Shown: positions 35,260 to 44,606 of the stretch, in pieces | How the letters are laid out: the number at the start of each line of letters is the position of its first letter | Numbering within the stretch: position 1 is the first letter of the stretch | Source of the DNA: Nonomuraea sp. NEAU-A123 | GTDB lineage: Bacteria; Actinomycetota; Actinomycetes; Streptosporangiales; Streptosporangiaceae | NCBI RefSeq assembly: GCF_018603905.1 | Contig: NZ_JAHFZZ010000007.1 | Location: 186,001-250,000 of the forward strand | DNA length: 64,000 nucleotides | Direction: 5' to 3' | Notes under the pieces: model-generated | Told to the model about the DNA's origin: nothing | The model's input: the letters and a program-made list of their open reading frames with translations, nothing else | Database searches by the model: none | Position numbers and translations under genes: made by a program

Positions 35260-36914
35260 TGTCTGGCCCCCCCGAGCAACAGCTCGGCCGTCCGCTCCAG
35301 GCCCATCGCCCGGGGCCCCTTGACCAGCACCGCGTCACCCGGACGCAGCCATCCGGCCAGCTCGGCCGCCGCCGCGGCGGCGTCGGGCACGTGCAGGATG
35401 AGCGTCTGCTGCGGCTGCGCGGAACCGCCCGCGCCCGGTGGGCCCCCGACGACCGGCGGAACCGGCGCGCCCTGCGGGAACCCCGGAGCGCCCACGGGGG
35501 GCGGGACGTGCGGTCCACCCACGTTAGGCGGAACCTGCGGTCCGCCCACGGTCTGAGGGAACGCCGGAGCGCCCACGGGGGGCGGGGCCTGCGGTCCCCC
35601 CACGGGGAACGGGGGCCCGCCCGGGGCCGGCGGCGGGAAGGGCGGTGCTCCCGCGAGCGGTGGGCCCGCGGCGGAGGCCTCCTGGACGGCCGCGTAGGCG
35701 CCCTGGAGCACCGGCTGGGCGTCGGGGCCGGCGACGATGAGGCCCGCCAGTCCCGAGCCGCCCGCCAGGCGCCCCAGCTCCTCGTTCAAAGCGGCGCTCT
35801 CCTCGCCCAGCTCGCGCAGGGCGGCGATGACGGCGAAGCGGCGGCGGCCCTTGCCGAGCACGCCGAACGCCTCGAACGCGGCCCGCATCGAGTCGGGGTT
35901 GGCGTTGTAGGCGTCGTTGACGACCGTGACCCCGTCGGGCCGGTCGGTGACCTCCATCCGCCACCGGCTGACCGGCGTGGCCTCCGACAGCTCCGCGGCG
36001 ATGGTGGCGACGGGCAGGCCGAGCTCGTAACCGGCCGCGGCGGCGGCCAGGGCGTTCTCCACGGCGTGCGCGCCGTACAGCTTGAGCCGGACCTGTCCGG
36101 AGCCCGAAGGGGTGCGCAGCGTGAAGGAGGCGCGCCCGCGCTCGTCGACGGTGACGTCCTCGGCGCGGATCGCGGCGGCCTCGGACCGGCCGAACAGCGT
36201 GACCCTGGCGTCGGTGCGCGAGGCCATCTCGAGGACCAGCGGGTCGTCGGCGTTGAGCACGGCCACGCCGGTCCGCGGCAACGCCTCGACCAGCTCGCCC
36301 TTGGCCTTGGCGATGGCCTCCTTGCCGCCGAACACGCCGATGTGCGCGGTGCCGACGTTGAGCACCACGCCGATCTGCGGCGGCGCGATGCGGGCGAGGT
36401 CCTGGATGTGGCCGATGTTGCGGGCGCTGAGCTCCAGCACCAGGTAGCGGGTGTCGGCGTCGGCCCTGAGCACGGTCAGCGGGTGGCCGAGCTCGTTGTT
36501 GAACGAGCCGACGGGCGCGATGGTCGGCCCGATCCGCGCGGTCAGCCTGGCCAGGAGGTCCTTGGTGGAGGTCTTGCCCGCCGAGCCGGTCACGCCGATC
36601 ACGGTGACCTGGGGCAGCGCGGCGACGTGGGCCCTGGCCAGGTCCGCGAGCGCGGCGGCGGCGTCGGGGACGATCACCGTGGGCGCCTCGACCGGCCTGG
36701 TGGCCAGCACGGCGACGGCGCCGGCCCGGATGGCCTGGGCGGCGAAGTCATGGCCGTCGACCCGCGCGCCCTTCAAGGCGACGAACAGGGATCCCGGTTC
36801 TACGCCCCGCGAGTCGATCACGACGGGACCGCGCACCACGGCGCGAGGGTCGGCCATGCCCGACAGGGCGCCCGAGGTTATCTCGGCGATCCTGGCCAGA
36901 GGCAACGGGATCAT
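35256..36914 (-). CDS. murF: UDP-MurNAc-tripeptide--D-Ala-D-Ala ligase with Pro/Gly-rich insertion
   Basis: A 552-residue Mur ligase completing the pentapeptide. Motifs: the opening AEITSGALSG, ATP loop GVTGSAGKTSTKDLL, NVGTAHIGVFG, and C-terminal VVNDAYNANPDSM. The usual length is about 450-470. The excess is a clean 89-residue insertion at residues 415-503 (DNA 35406-35672), made of VGGPQ-PPP and VGAP-FPQ units, placed between the GLIVAGPDAQPVLQGAYAAV stretch and the final LRPGDAVLVKGPRAMGLE motif. Both flanks are normal MurF sequence. Coupled to mraY and murE by four-base overlaps. Confidence 0.95.
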   Translation of the reverse strand: MIPLPLARIAEITSGALSGMADPRAVVRGPVVIDSRGVEPGSLFVALKGARVDGHDFAAQAIRAGAVAVLATRPVEAPTVIVPDAAAALADLARAHVAALPQVTVIGVTGSAGKTSTKDLLARLTARIGPTIAPVGSFNNELGHPLTVLRADADTRYLVLELSARNIGHIQDLARIAPPQIGVVLNVGTAHIGVFGGKEAIAKAKGELVEALPRTGVAVLNADDPLVLEMASRTDARVTLFGRSEAAAIRAEDVTVDERGRASFTLRTPSGSGQVRLKLYGAHAVENALAAAAAGYELGLPVATIAAELSEATPVSRWRMEVTDRPDGVTVVNDAYNANPDSMRAAFEAFGVLGKGRRRFAVIAALRELGEESAALNEELGRLAGGSGLAGLIVAGPDAQPVLQGAYAAVQEASAAGPPLAGAPPFPPPAPGGPPFPVGGPQAPPPVGAPAFPQTVGGPQVPPNVGGPHVPPPVGAPGFPQGAPVPPVVGGPPGAGGSAQPQQTLILHVPDAAAAAAELAGWLRPGDAVLVKGPRAMGLERTAELLLGGARQ

Positions 36915-38461
36915 TCGTGCTTCCTGCTTTCCTTACGTGCGTCGATCGCTCCGGCGACCACTTCGCGATCGTCGAAGGGGATCACCTCGCCTGAAACGTA
37001 CTGGCCCTGCTCGTGACCCTTGCCTGCCACGACGATCACGTCGCCGCGCCCGGCCCGGCCGATCGCCAGGTCGATCGCGGACGCGCGGTCGGGCTCAATG
37101 ATCACATGAGCGCGGTCATGCTGCGGAACGCGGAGCGCTCCCTCCATCATCGCGGCCAGAATGTCCAAAGGGTCCTCGGAACGAGGATTGTCGCTCGTGA
37201 ATATGGCCACATCGGCCAGCCGCGCGGCGGACTCACCCATGACCGGCCGCTTGCCCGTGTCGCGCTCGCCGCCGCAGCCGAGCACGACGACCAGTCTGCC
37301 CGCGGTGACCTCGCGCAGCGAGCGCAGCACCGACTCGACCGCGGCGGGCTTGTGCGAGTAGTCGACGATCGCCTGGAACTCGTCGCCCGCGTCCGTGATG
37401 CGCTGCATGCGGCCGGGGACGCCGGTGAGCGTGCCGACGCCGTGGACCGCGGTCTGCAGCGGCACCCCGGCCTCGACGAGCGTGACGATCGCGCCGAGGG
37501 TGTTGGCGACGTTGAACGGACCGGGCAGCGAGATCTGCGCGTCGGCCTCGACGCCGCCCGGACCGGTCACCCGGAACGTGCTGCCGTCGGCGCCCAGCCG
37601 CACGTCGAGCGCGCGCCAGGCGGCTTCGGCCGCGCCCAGCGCGGAGAAGGTGGTCATCGGCACCTTCGCGATCGACAGCAGCTCGCGGCCGTAGGGGTCG
37701 TCGAGGTTCGTCACGCCCACGCGGGCCAGATCGGGCTGGAAGAGCCTGGCCTTGGCGGCGAAGTAGTCGTCGAAGTCCTTGTGGAAGTCGAGGTGGTCCT
37801 GCGACAGGTTGGTGAACAGGGCGACGTCGTAGTGGAGCCCGTCGACCCGGCCGAGCGCCAGGGCGTGGCTGGAGACCTCCATGGCCGCCGCGGTGACGCC
37901 TACCTCGCGCATGAGCGCGAACAGGCCGTGCAGCTCGGTGGCCTCGGGGGTGGTGAGCCGGGGCTCGAAGCTGAGGTGGCCGGCGCGGATCTCGACGCCG
38001 CCGACCAGCCCTGTGCTGTGGCCCGCGGCACGCAGGCCGGCTTCGAGCAGGAACGTGGTGGTGGACTTGCCGCTGGTGCCGGTGACGCCGAGCAACTGGA
38101 TGTGGTCGGCCGGCCGGCCGTACACCCAGGAGGCGACCTGCCCGAGCACGGCCCGGACGTCGGGCACGACGAGGACCGGCAGGCCGGTCGCGCCGGCGGC
38201 CGCGCGGCCGCCGGGATCGGTCAGGACGGCCACGGCGCCGCGCGCCATGGCCTCGGCGGCGAAATCGGCGCCGTGGGACTGATTGCCCGGCAAGGCCACG
38301 TAGAGATCTCCGCGCCGGACCTGGCGGGAGTCGATCGTGACACCGGTGAGCGGGGCATGTGGCGACCGCGACGTGCCGGAATCGGCGTCGAGCATGGTCG
38401 CCAGCCCGGTCAGCGGGCGGGGCGGACTGGTCGTTGGACGCATAGACGACGGGGGACGCAC
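36911..38461 (-). CDS. murE: UDP-MurNAc-L-Ala-D-Glu--meso-diaminopimelate ligase
   Basis: A 516-residue Mur ligase that adds the third residue of the stem peptide. Motifs: TIDSRQVRRGDLYVAL, the ATP loop GVTGTSGKSTTTFLL, NLSQDHLDFHKDFDDYFAAK, and DYSHKPAAVESVL. The specificity motif reads TSDNPRSEDP; DNPR selects meso-diaminopimelate, so the wall is of the meso-DAP type. Start is either GTG 38461 or ATG 38443; neither has a good ribosome site, and AGGGAAGG lies some 13 bases before the GTG. Follows ftsI by 22 bases. Confidence 0.95.
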   Translation of the reverse strand: MRPPSSMRPTTSPPRPLTGLATMLDADSGTSRSPHAPLTGVTIDSRQVRRGDLYVALPGNQSHGADFAAEAMARGAVAVLTDPGGRAAAGATGLPVLVVPDVRAVLGQVASWVYGRPADHIQLLGVTGTSGKSTTTFLLEAGLRAAGHSTGLVGGVEIRAGHLSFEPRLTTPEATELHGLFALMREVGVTAAAMEVSSHALALGRVDGLHYDVALFTNLSQDHLDFHKDFDDYFAAKARLFQPDLARVGVTNLDDPYGRELLSIAKVPMTTFSALGAAEAAWRALDVRLGADGSTFRVTGPGGVEADAQISLPGPFNVANTLGAIVTLVEAGVPLQTAVHGVGTLTGVPGRMQRITDAGDEFQAIVDYSHKPAAVESVLRSLREVTAGRLVVVLGCGGERDTGKRPVMGESAARLADVAIFTSDNPRSEDPLDILAAMMEGALRVPQHDRAHVIIEPDRASAIDLAIGRAGRGDVIVVAGKGHEQGQYVSGEVIPFDDREVVAGAIDARKESRKHE

Positions 38462-38483
38462 GGCGGCAGCGTACCTTCCCTGG

Positions 38484-41033
38484 TCACTGTCCCGCGCCCG
38501 CCCGCACCGCGGGCGCGGTGGAGCCGGTCGGCGGAATCTTCTTGCTCTTGATGGCGAACGTCATCACGTCCTTGAAAACAGGGGCGGCCACCAGGCCCCC
38601 GAAGTGGTCTTTCTTCGGATTCTGCAGCACGGACAGCACGACGAGCCGAGGCGCGTCGGCGGGGGCGAATCCGGCGAACGACGCCGTGTAGCCGTCGTAG
38701 CGGCCGAGCTGCGCGTCGTAGCGGTTGGCCGTGCCGGTCTTGCCCGCCACCCGGTATCCGGGGATGGCGGCCAGCTCGCCGGTGCCCTCCGCGCTCACCG
38801 CGGTCTCCAGCATGGTGGTGATCTCCTTGGCGGTTCTGTCGCTGACCACCCTGGTCTTCTTACCGGGAGCGGACGGTACGAACCTGCCCGACGTGTCCGT
38901 GGTGCCCGCGACGATCTGCGGCTCGATCTTGACGCCGCCGTTGGCGATGGTCTGGTAGACGCTGGCCATCTGCAACGCGGTCACCGAAACGCCCTGCCCG
39001 TAGGCGATCGTGCAGCTCTGGCTGCCCGACCAGTTCTTGTAGTTGGGCAGCAGACCGGCCTCCGCGTTCGGTACGCCGCCGCCCGGCTGCGCGCCGAAGC
39101 CGAAGGCTTTCAGCATCTGGTAGAGCCGCTCGCTGCCGACCTTGCGCGCGGCCATGATGGTGGCGACGTTGCTCGACTCGGCCACGGCCTGGCGGTAGGT
39201 CATCGGCTCGGGCTTGTGCGGGTGCGCGTCGTGCAGCACCCGGTCCGCGCACCTGATGTTGTCCTTGACCTGGAAGACCGTGTCGGGCGTGACGGCCCCG
39301 GCTTCCAGGGTGGCGGCGGCGGTGATCACCTTGTTGGTGCTGCCGGGCTCGAAGACGTCGGAGGCGGCCCGGTTGATGTACTGGGTGGCGGGGGCGTTGC
39401 GCCAGTTGTTCAGGTCGAGCTCGGGGGCGTTGGCCATGGCGACGATCTGCGCGGTGCGCACGTCCATGACGATGACCGTGCCGCTGCTCGCCGCGGAGTC
39501 GGTCACCTGCTGGGCCACCGCCTGCTGGGCGGCCCACTGGATGTCGCGGTCGATGGTCAGCCGCACGTCGGCGCCGTCGACGGGGATCGTGCGCTGGCTG
39601 CTGGTCATGGGGATGCGCTGGCCGTCGCGGCCCGTCTCGACGCGCTGCTCGCCGTCGCGCCCCTTCAGCAGGGTGTTGCGCGCCTGCTCGATGCCGCCCA
39701 GGCCGCTCTGCTCGTCGCCGACGAACCCGATCAGGCTGCCGGCCAGGTCGCCGCCCGGGTAGACGCGGCGGTAGGTCTTCTTCGCGGTCAGCGCGGGCAC
39801 CTCGGACTTGAGCAGACGGCTGGCCACGACGGGGTCGACGTCTCTGGCCAGGAGCTGGTATCGGGTGTCTACCCTGGCCAGCTTGGCGGCCATCTCCTGC
39901 GGGGTCCTGCCGAGCTGCGTGGCGAGCAAGGCGGCGACCTTCGCCCGGACCGTGTCCTTGATCTTGGTGGGGTCGATGGCGATCTCGCGGGCCTCGACGG
40001 TGACGGCCAGCGCGTGCCCCTTGACGTCGGTGATGGTGCCGCGCTTGGCCGGGATGTCCTCGGTCTGCGTGCGCTGGCCCACGGCCCGCGCCTCGTACAC
40101 CTTGGAGTCGAGGCCCTGCATCTGGATGAGCCTGCCGCCGAAGATCGACAGGATGAACGTCATGCCGATCAGGCCGATGTTGATGCGCCTGCGCGGGTTG
40201 CCCAGACGCAGCACGGGCGGCGGCTTGGGCGGGCGCGGCGGCGCGGGGGGCCTGCGGGGCGGCCCCTCGCCCCCGCGCCGCCCGAAGCTCTGCGCGCGCG
40301 TGCGCTCGTCGTCACCGGTACGGCGCAGCCTGGCGTCGTCCCGGCGGCCCTCGTCGCGGGAGCGCCGGACGTCACGGGGGGCTTCTTCGCGGGTACGGCG
40401 CAGCGGGCCGTCGTCCTGGCGGCCCCGGGACCGGTCGTCCCTGGCCTGCGGGACGCGGCCACCGGGGCGTTCGGCCTCCGGGCGCGGGCGTACGGAACGC
40501 TGGCGGGCACGGTCCTTGGCGGCGTCGTCCCCGTCAGGCCTGGAACGCCACCTCGGCCCGTCGCCACCCGGCCGGGGACGCCCGCCGACCCCGTCCCCGC
40601 CGCCCGAGCGCGACCGCCCACGCGAACCCTCGTCCTCGCGAGAGCGCCCACGCGAGGCATCGCCGTCACGAGGCCGGTCGCGGGACCCGTCGCGCTCGTC
40701 GCCACGGGATCGGCTCCGCGGGCCGTCGGACTCGTCGCCGCGGCCCCGGCCGCGGGACCCGTCAGCCGGGTCCTGCGGGCGTCGGGCGCGGTCCTCCGCG
40801 TCGTCGCGGCCGTCGTCCCGGCCGAAAGGACCGAAGGGGAGGTCCAGCGGGTCTGGCTTTCTCGGCTCCTTGGGTGGATTGTCGGGCCGGCCCGCCCCCT
40901 CCGAGCGAGCCGACCCCGCTTGCCGGCCCTGCCGACCGGGCCCTCCCGGGGTACGGCGAGCGGCGCCGGGCCCTCCCTGAGAACCGGCGCCGCCGCGGCC
41001 GGGACCCTGCCCCCTGCCGCCTGTCTCTCTCAC
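38484..41033 (-). CDS. ftsI: septal transpeptidase FtsI (PBP3) with long charged N-terminus
   Basis: An 849-residue class B penicillin-binding protein. Residues 1-283 are a cytoplasmic, low-complexity segment rich in Arg, Asp, Gly and Ser (for example SRGRGRGDESDGPRSRSRGD). A membrane segment follows (INIGLIGMTFILSIFGGRLI, about 284-303), then the pedestal domain and the transpeptidase with STNK, SSN and KTG motifs (EPGSTNKVI, AESSNVAT, AGKTGTAN). It cross-links septal peptidoglycan with FtsW. Its ATG overlaps the ftsL-like stop by four bases, which supports the far upstream start and the long N-terminus; typical FtsI is about 600 residues. Confidence 0.93.
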   Translation of the reverse strand: MRETGGRGQGPGRGGAGSQGGPGAARRTPGGPGRQGRQAGSARSEGAGRPDNPPKEPRKPDPLDLPFGPFGRDDGRDDAEDRARRPQDPADGSRGRGRGDESDGPRSRSRGDERDGSRDRPRDGDASRGRSREDEGSRGRSRSGGGDGVGGRPRPGGDGPRWRSRPDGDDAAKDRARQRSVRPRPEAERPGGRVPQARDDRSRGRQDDGPLRRTREEAPRDVRRSRDEGRRDDARLRRTGDDERTRAQSFGRRGGEGPPRRPPAPPRPPKPPPVLRLGNPRRRINIGLIGMTFILSIFGGRLIQMQGLDSKVYEARAVGQRTQTEDIPAKRGTITDVKGHALAVTVEAREIAIDPTKIKDTVRAKVAALLATQLGRTPQEMAAKLARVDTRYQLLARDVDPVVASRLLKSEVPALTAKKTYRRVYPGGDLAGSLIGFVGDEQSGLGGIEQARNTLLKGRDGEQRVETGRDGQRIPMTSSQRTIPVDGADVRLTIDRDIQWAAQQAVAQQVTDSAASSGTVIVMDVRTAQIVAMANAPELDLNNWRNAPATQYINRAASDVFEPGSTNKVITAAATLEAGAVTPDTVFQVKDNIRCADRVLHDAHPHKPEPMTYRQAVAESSNVATIMAARKVGSERLYQMLKAFGFGAQPGGGVPNAEAGLLPNYKNWSGSQSCTIAYGQGVSVTALQMASVYQTIANGGVKIEPQIVAGTTDTSGRFVPSAPGKKTRVVSDRTAKEITTMLETAVSAEGTGELAAIPGYRVAGKTGTANRYDAQLGRYDGYTASFAGFAPADAPRLVVLSVLQNPKKDHFGGLVAAPVFKDVMTFAIKSKKIPPTGSTAPAVRAGAGQ

Positions 41034-41557
41034 CGTCCCTGGTCCACCTGGCTGCTGTCGGCGCCGGCGTCGGTCAGGACGTTGGGCTTGTCCCAGTCAC
41101 GGTGCTCGCCCTGGAACTCGGCCTTCTCGGCGAGCTGCCCGGGACCCATCTCCTTCTCGTTCGCGAGCTTGGCCTCCTCGTTGGCCTGCCGCGCCACCGC
41201 GATCTCGTCACGCAGGTTGGCCGCGGTGATGGAGTCCTGCGCGAGAACGGTGTTGAGCAGCAGCAGGCTCACCAGGCCGCCGCACATCAGCCCGACGACG
41301 AGCAGCACGAACGGAGCCCGCTGGCGCCCGCGCGACGGACGTCGCTTGAGTGCCGGCCGCGCCCGCTCGGGGCTCGCCGGGATCTCGCCGTCGCCGGGAC
41401 CGGTCGTCTCCGGTCCGCCGGGGCGCGAGCGCGGGATGGGCTTGGACTGGTGAGGCACGCCGGGCCCGCGCGGGCCGGTCTTGGGCGCCGTCTTCAGCGG
41501 GACACCGCGGACGGCCGCGGCCCGCCTGCTGTCCTGCTCAGTCCTGGTGGTCAACAC
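41030..41557 (-). CDS. ftsL: FtsL-like septum assembly protein
   Basis: A 175-residue bitopic protein at the position of ftsL. A basic, Pro-rich cytoplasmic part (residues 1-85) precedes one membrane segment (FVLLVVGLMCGGLVSLLLLN). A short coiled coil follows (DSITAANLRDEIAVARQANE, then EAKLANEKEMG) and an Asp/Gln-rich end. FtsL is poorly conserved, so the name rests on topology and on its place between rsmH and ftsI. It overlaps rsmH by 20 bases and ftsI by four. Confidence 0.85.
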   Translation of the reverse strand: MLTTRTEQDSRRAAAVRGVPLKTAPKTGPRGPGVPHQSKPIPRSRPGGPETTGPGDGEIPASPERARPALKRRPSRGRQRAPFVLLVVGLMCGGLVSLLLLNTVLAQDSITAANLRDEIAVARQANEEAKLANEKEMGPGQLAEKAEFQGEHRDWDKPNVLTDAGADSSQVDQGR

Positions 41558-42509
41558 GGATCCTCTCTGCCGCCCGTAGCCGGGCCGAGGTCGCCCGCGG
41601 GTTGCGGGCCACCTCTTCTTCGCTTGGGAGCTCAGCTCCCCTCGTCAACAGGCGGAACCGCGGCTGATGGGCCGGCAGCGGGACAGGCAGCCCGGGGGGG
41701 CCGGTGTCCTTGGTTCGCGCCGCGAGGACCTGCTTGGTGAGCCGGTCCTCCAGGGAGTGGTAGGAGAGCACGACGACTCGCCCACCGAGCATGAGCGCGT
41801 CGAGTGCCGCGGGCAGCGCCGCCTCCAGGGCGGCGAGCTCCGCGTTGACCTCGATGCGCAGTGCCTGAAAAGTTCGCTTGGCGGGGTTGCCCCCGGTGCG
41901 CCGGGTGGCGGCTGGAATGGCCTGACGAACGATCTCGGCCAGCCGCTTAGTCGACGTTATGGGGTCCTTGGCCCTTTCCTTGATAATTAGGCCAGCGACA
42001 CGCGGTGCGAACCGTTCCTCTCCGTAAACACGGAGGATGCGGGTTAGCTCCGCAGCCGAGTAGGTATTGACCACCTTCTCGGCGGTGAGCTCTTGATCCG
42101 TATCCATCCGCATGTCGAGTGGAGCGTCATAGGAATAGGCGAACCCGCGTTCGGCCTCGTCGAGCTGCGGCGAGGACACCCCCAGGTCGAACAGCACCCC
42201 GTCGATGGCGGTGCGGCCCGCGTCGGCGAGCACGTCGGCCAATTCGTCGGACGAGGCGTGGACCAGCGTGGTCCGGTCGGCGTAGGGGGCGAGCCTGCGC
42301 GTGGAGAACTCGATCGCGAAAGGGTCGCGGTCGATGCCGATCAGGTGAAGAGACGGATGAGCGGCGAGCAGGGCCTCCGAGTGGCCACCGAGGCCGAGGT
42401 TGGCGTCGACGACGACGGGCTCCCGGCCGGTCAGCGCCGGAGCCAAGAGCTCCAGTACGCGGTCGAGCATGACCGGAACGTGACCGCCTGTGCCTGTGTT
42501 GTCGTACAT
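41538..42509 (-). CDS. rsmH: 16S rRNA m4C1402 methyltransferase RsmH (MraW)
   Basis: A 323-residue SAM-dependent enzyme that N4-methylates C1402 of 16S rRNA. Motifs: HVPVMLDRVLELLAP at the start, the SAM loop VDANLGLGGHSEALL, LIGIDRDPFAIEF, DGVLFDLGVSSPQLDEAERG (with the family's DxGxSSxQ) and ALRIEVNAELAALE. Start ATG 42509 has GAGGGGGG upstream. The frame stays open further upstream but without similarity. Usual order after mraZ. Confidence 0.95.
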   Translation of the reverse strand: MYDNTGTGGHVPVMLDRVLELLAPALTGREPVVVDANLGLGGHSEALLAAHPSLHLIGIDRDPFAIEFSTRRLAPYADRTTLVHASSDELADVLADAGRTAIDGVLFDLGVSSPQLDEAERGFAYSYDAPLDMRMDTDQELTAEKVVNTYSAAELTRILRVYGEERFAPRVAGLIIKERAKDPITSTKRLAEIVRQAIPAATRRTGGNPAKRTFQALRIEVNAELAALEAALPAALDALMLGGRVVVLSYHSLEDRLTKQVLAARTKDTGPPGLPVPLPAHQPRFRLLTRGAELPSEEEVARNPRATSARLRAAERIRVDHQD

Positions 42510-42723
42510 CTCCAACCCCCCTCTCGCGTCCTTGCTCGCGGACGACGCGTCCGGACGATCATCGGCCCACCTGGCCCCCACCCGGCGCCGTCCGGCCAGG
42601 TCCCCATCCGCACCCTCTTCGTGGAGCCTGCCATCTGACACCGGGGAAGGTGCATCAGCTGGCGAGCAGTGGTTGCGGGTGGAGACCTCGCCGAACGACA
42701 TCTCCGACGGATCGACCGTGGCT
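42510..42723 (-). other. mraZ-rsmH intergenic leader
   Basis: 214 bases between the mraZ stop and rsmH start with no gene. On the minus strand it contains a CTGGCC ... GGCCAG stem near 42575-42605 and other GC-rich stems. An actinobacterial RNA element named the mraW motif has been described at this location; I cannot confirm its conserved positions by eye. Confidence 0.35.
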
Positions 42724-43155
42724 CTAGAGAATCCCTGGCAGCACCTCCTCCGACAAATCGGCGAACGCCTGCTCCTGCGCGTCGAGATAGGTATCCCAGG
42801 CTTGGGCGTCCCAGATCTCCAGCCGGGTGTTGGCCCCGATGACCGCGCAGTCACGCACGAGGCCCGCGTATTGGCGCAAGCTCTGCGGGATCGTGATGCG
42901 CCCCTGCTTGTCAGGCGTCTCGTCGGACGCGCTGGCGAAGAAGACGCGGCTGTAGTCGCGCACCGCCTTGGCGGTGACCGGGGCGGTGCTGAGAGCCTCG
43001 GTAATGCGCTGGAACTCCTCTACGGGAAAGACGTAGAGGCATCGCTCCTGGCCTTTGGTGATCACAAGACCCTCCGCCAGCTCCTCACGGTACTTAGCCG
43101 GCAGGAACAGCCGTCCCTTGTCGTCCAGACGCGGCTGATGGGTGCCGAGGAACAT
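42724..43155 (-). CDS. mraZ: MraZ transcriptional regulator
   Basis: A 143-residue protein with two SpoVT/AbrB-like halves: MFLGTHQPRLDDKGRLFLPA at the start and the repeated DETPDKQGRITIPQSLRQYA in the second half, both carrying the D-K/Q-x-G-R core. MraZ binds its own promoter and usually represses the dcw cluster as a ring-shaped multimer. ATG 43155 is chosen because GGGAGG precedes it by eight bases. Four matching operator boxes lie 52-86 bases upstream. Confidence 0.95.
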   Translation of the reverse strand: MFLGTHQPRLDDKGRLFLPAKYREELAEGLVITKGQERCLYVFPVEEFQRITEALSTAPVTAKAVRDYSRVFFASASDETPDKQGRITIPQSLRQYAGLVRDCAVIGANTRLEIWDAQAWDTYLDAQEQAFADLSEEVLPGIL

Positions 43156-43206
43156 CGGCCCCACCTCCCGTGCCTAGCGAAGCGCTCAGCGCTGGCGCAC
43201 CGGGCC

Positions 43207-43248
43207 CTCCACTGCGCACCACCATACTCCACTTCTCCCCACCGTCAA
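43207..43248 (-). promoter_or_regulatory. dcw promoter with four MraZ boxes
   Basis: On the minus strand the boxes TGGGG, TGGAG, TGGTG and TGGAG stand at 43241-43237, 43231-43227, 43221-43217 and 43211-43207, each separated by exactly five bases. This is the TGGGN-N5 pattern known for MraZ operators. They overlap a good sigma-A promoter: -35 TTGACG (43248-43243), a 16-base spacer and -10 TATGGT (43226-43221). MraZ bound here would cover the promoter, so autorepression of the cluster is the likely effect. Confidence 0.85.
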
Positions 43249-43551
43249 CTGATTCCGACACGCTTGATCGCCCGTCCGCCGAGCGTTTCCGCAGTTCAGA
43301 GCCATGACGTCGGGTGGGGGGCGCCGGGGCGCGGCCCAACCCTCATGGGCGTGTCGAGGGTTGAAATGACCATGGAATTAGCGGATCGCGCGCTGCGCGA
43401 AGCGCCGCGTGGTGGAAAGTGAGCGCGCCGTCAGGGCGACTGTCACGAGATTCGACCCCGTATGCCACAAGAACCGGAACCTTGGGCAGGTTCTCTGGAA
43501 TATCGGTAAAAGTCGCTCCAGAACCCACAGCGTCGTAGGGTCGTACACACA
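43249..43551. other. divergent region between mraZ and the moxR operon
   Basis: About 300 bases without a supported gene. It is less GC-rich toward the moxR side. A TAGGGT hexamer near 43537-43542, ten bases before a small ATG frame, may be the -10 element of the moxR operon; I see no convincing -35. Nothing else stands out. Confidence 0.4.
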
Positions 43552-43628
43552 ATGGAAAAGGAATGGCATGGCTCCCGCTATCGCACTCTCACGCGCGGGA
43601 CTGCCGTAGCACTTCTCATGGAGGCCTG

Positions 43629-43638
<10 letters not shown>
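43552..43638 (+). CDS. possible 28-residue leader ORF overlapping the moxR start
   Basis: An ATG frame that begins MEKEWHGSRYRTL, ends LLMEAWWQ, and stops at TAA 43636-43638, overlapping the moxR GTG (43629) by 10 bases in another frame. Such overlap would couple or gate moxR translation. A TAGGGT hexamer lies ten bases upstream and could give a nearly leaderless mRNA; there is no ribosome site. It may be a chance frame, and a 13-codon frame at 43568 with a GGAAAAGG site competes with it. Confidence 0.25.

Positions 43639-44602
<964 letters not shown>

Positions 44603-44606
<4 letters not shown>

Noticed and set aside
38337..41453. 1038-residue open frame antisense to ftsI
   Set aside because: Opposite the low-complexity and transpeptidase parts of ftsI; no ribosome site, no motif.
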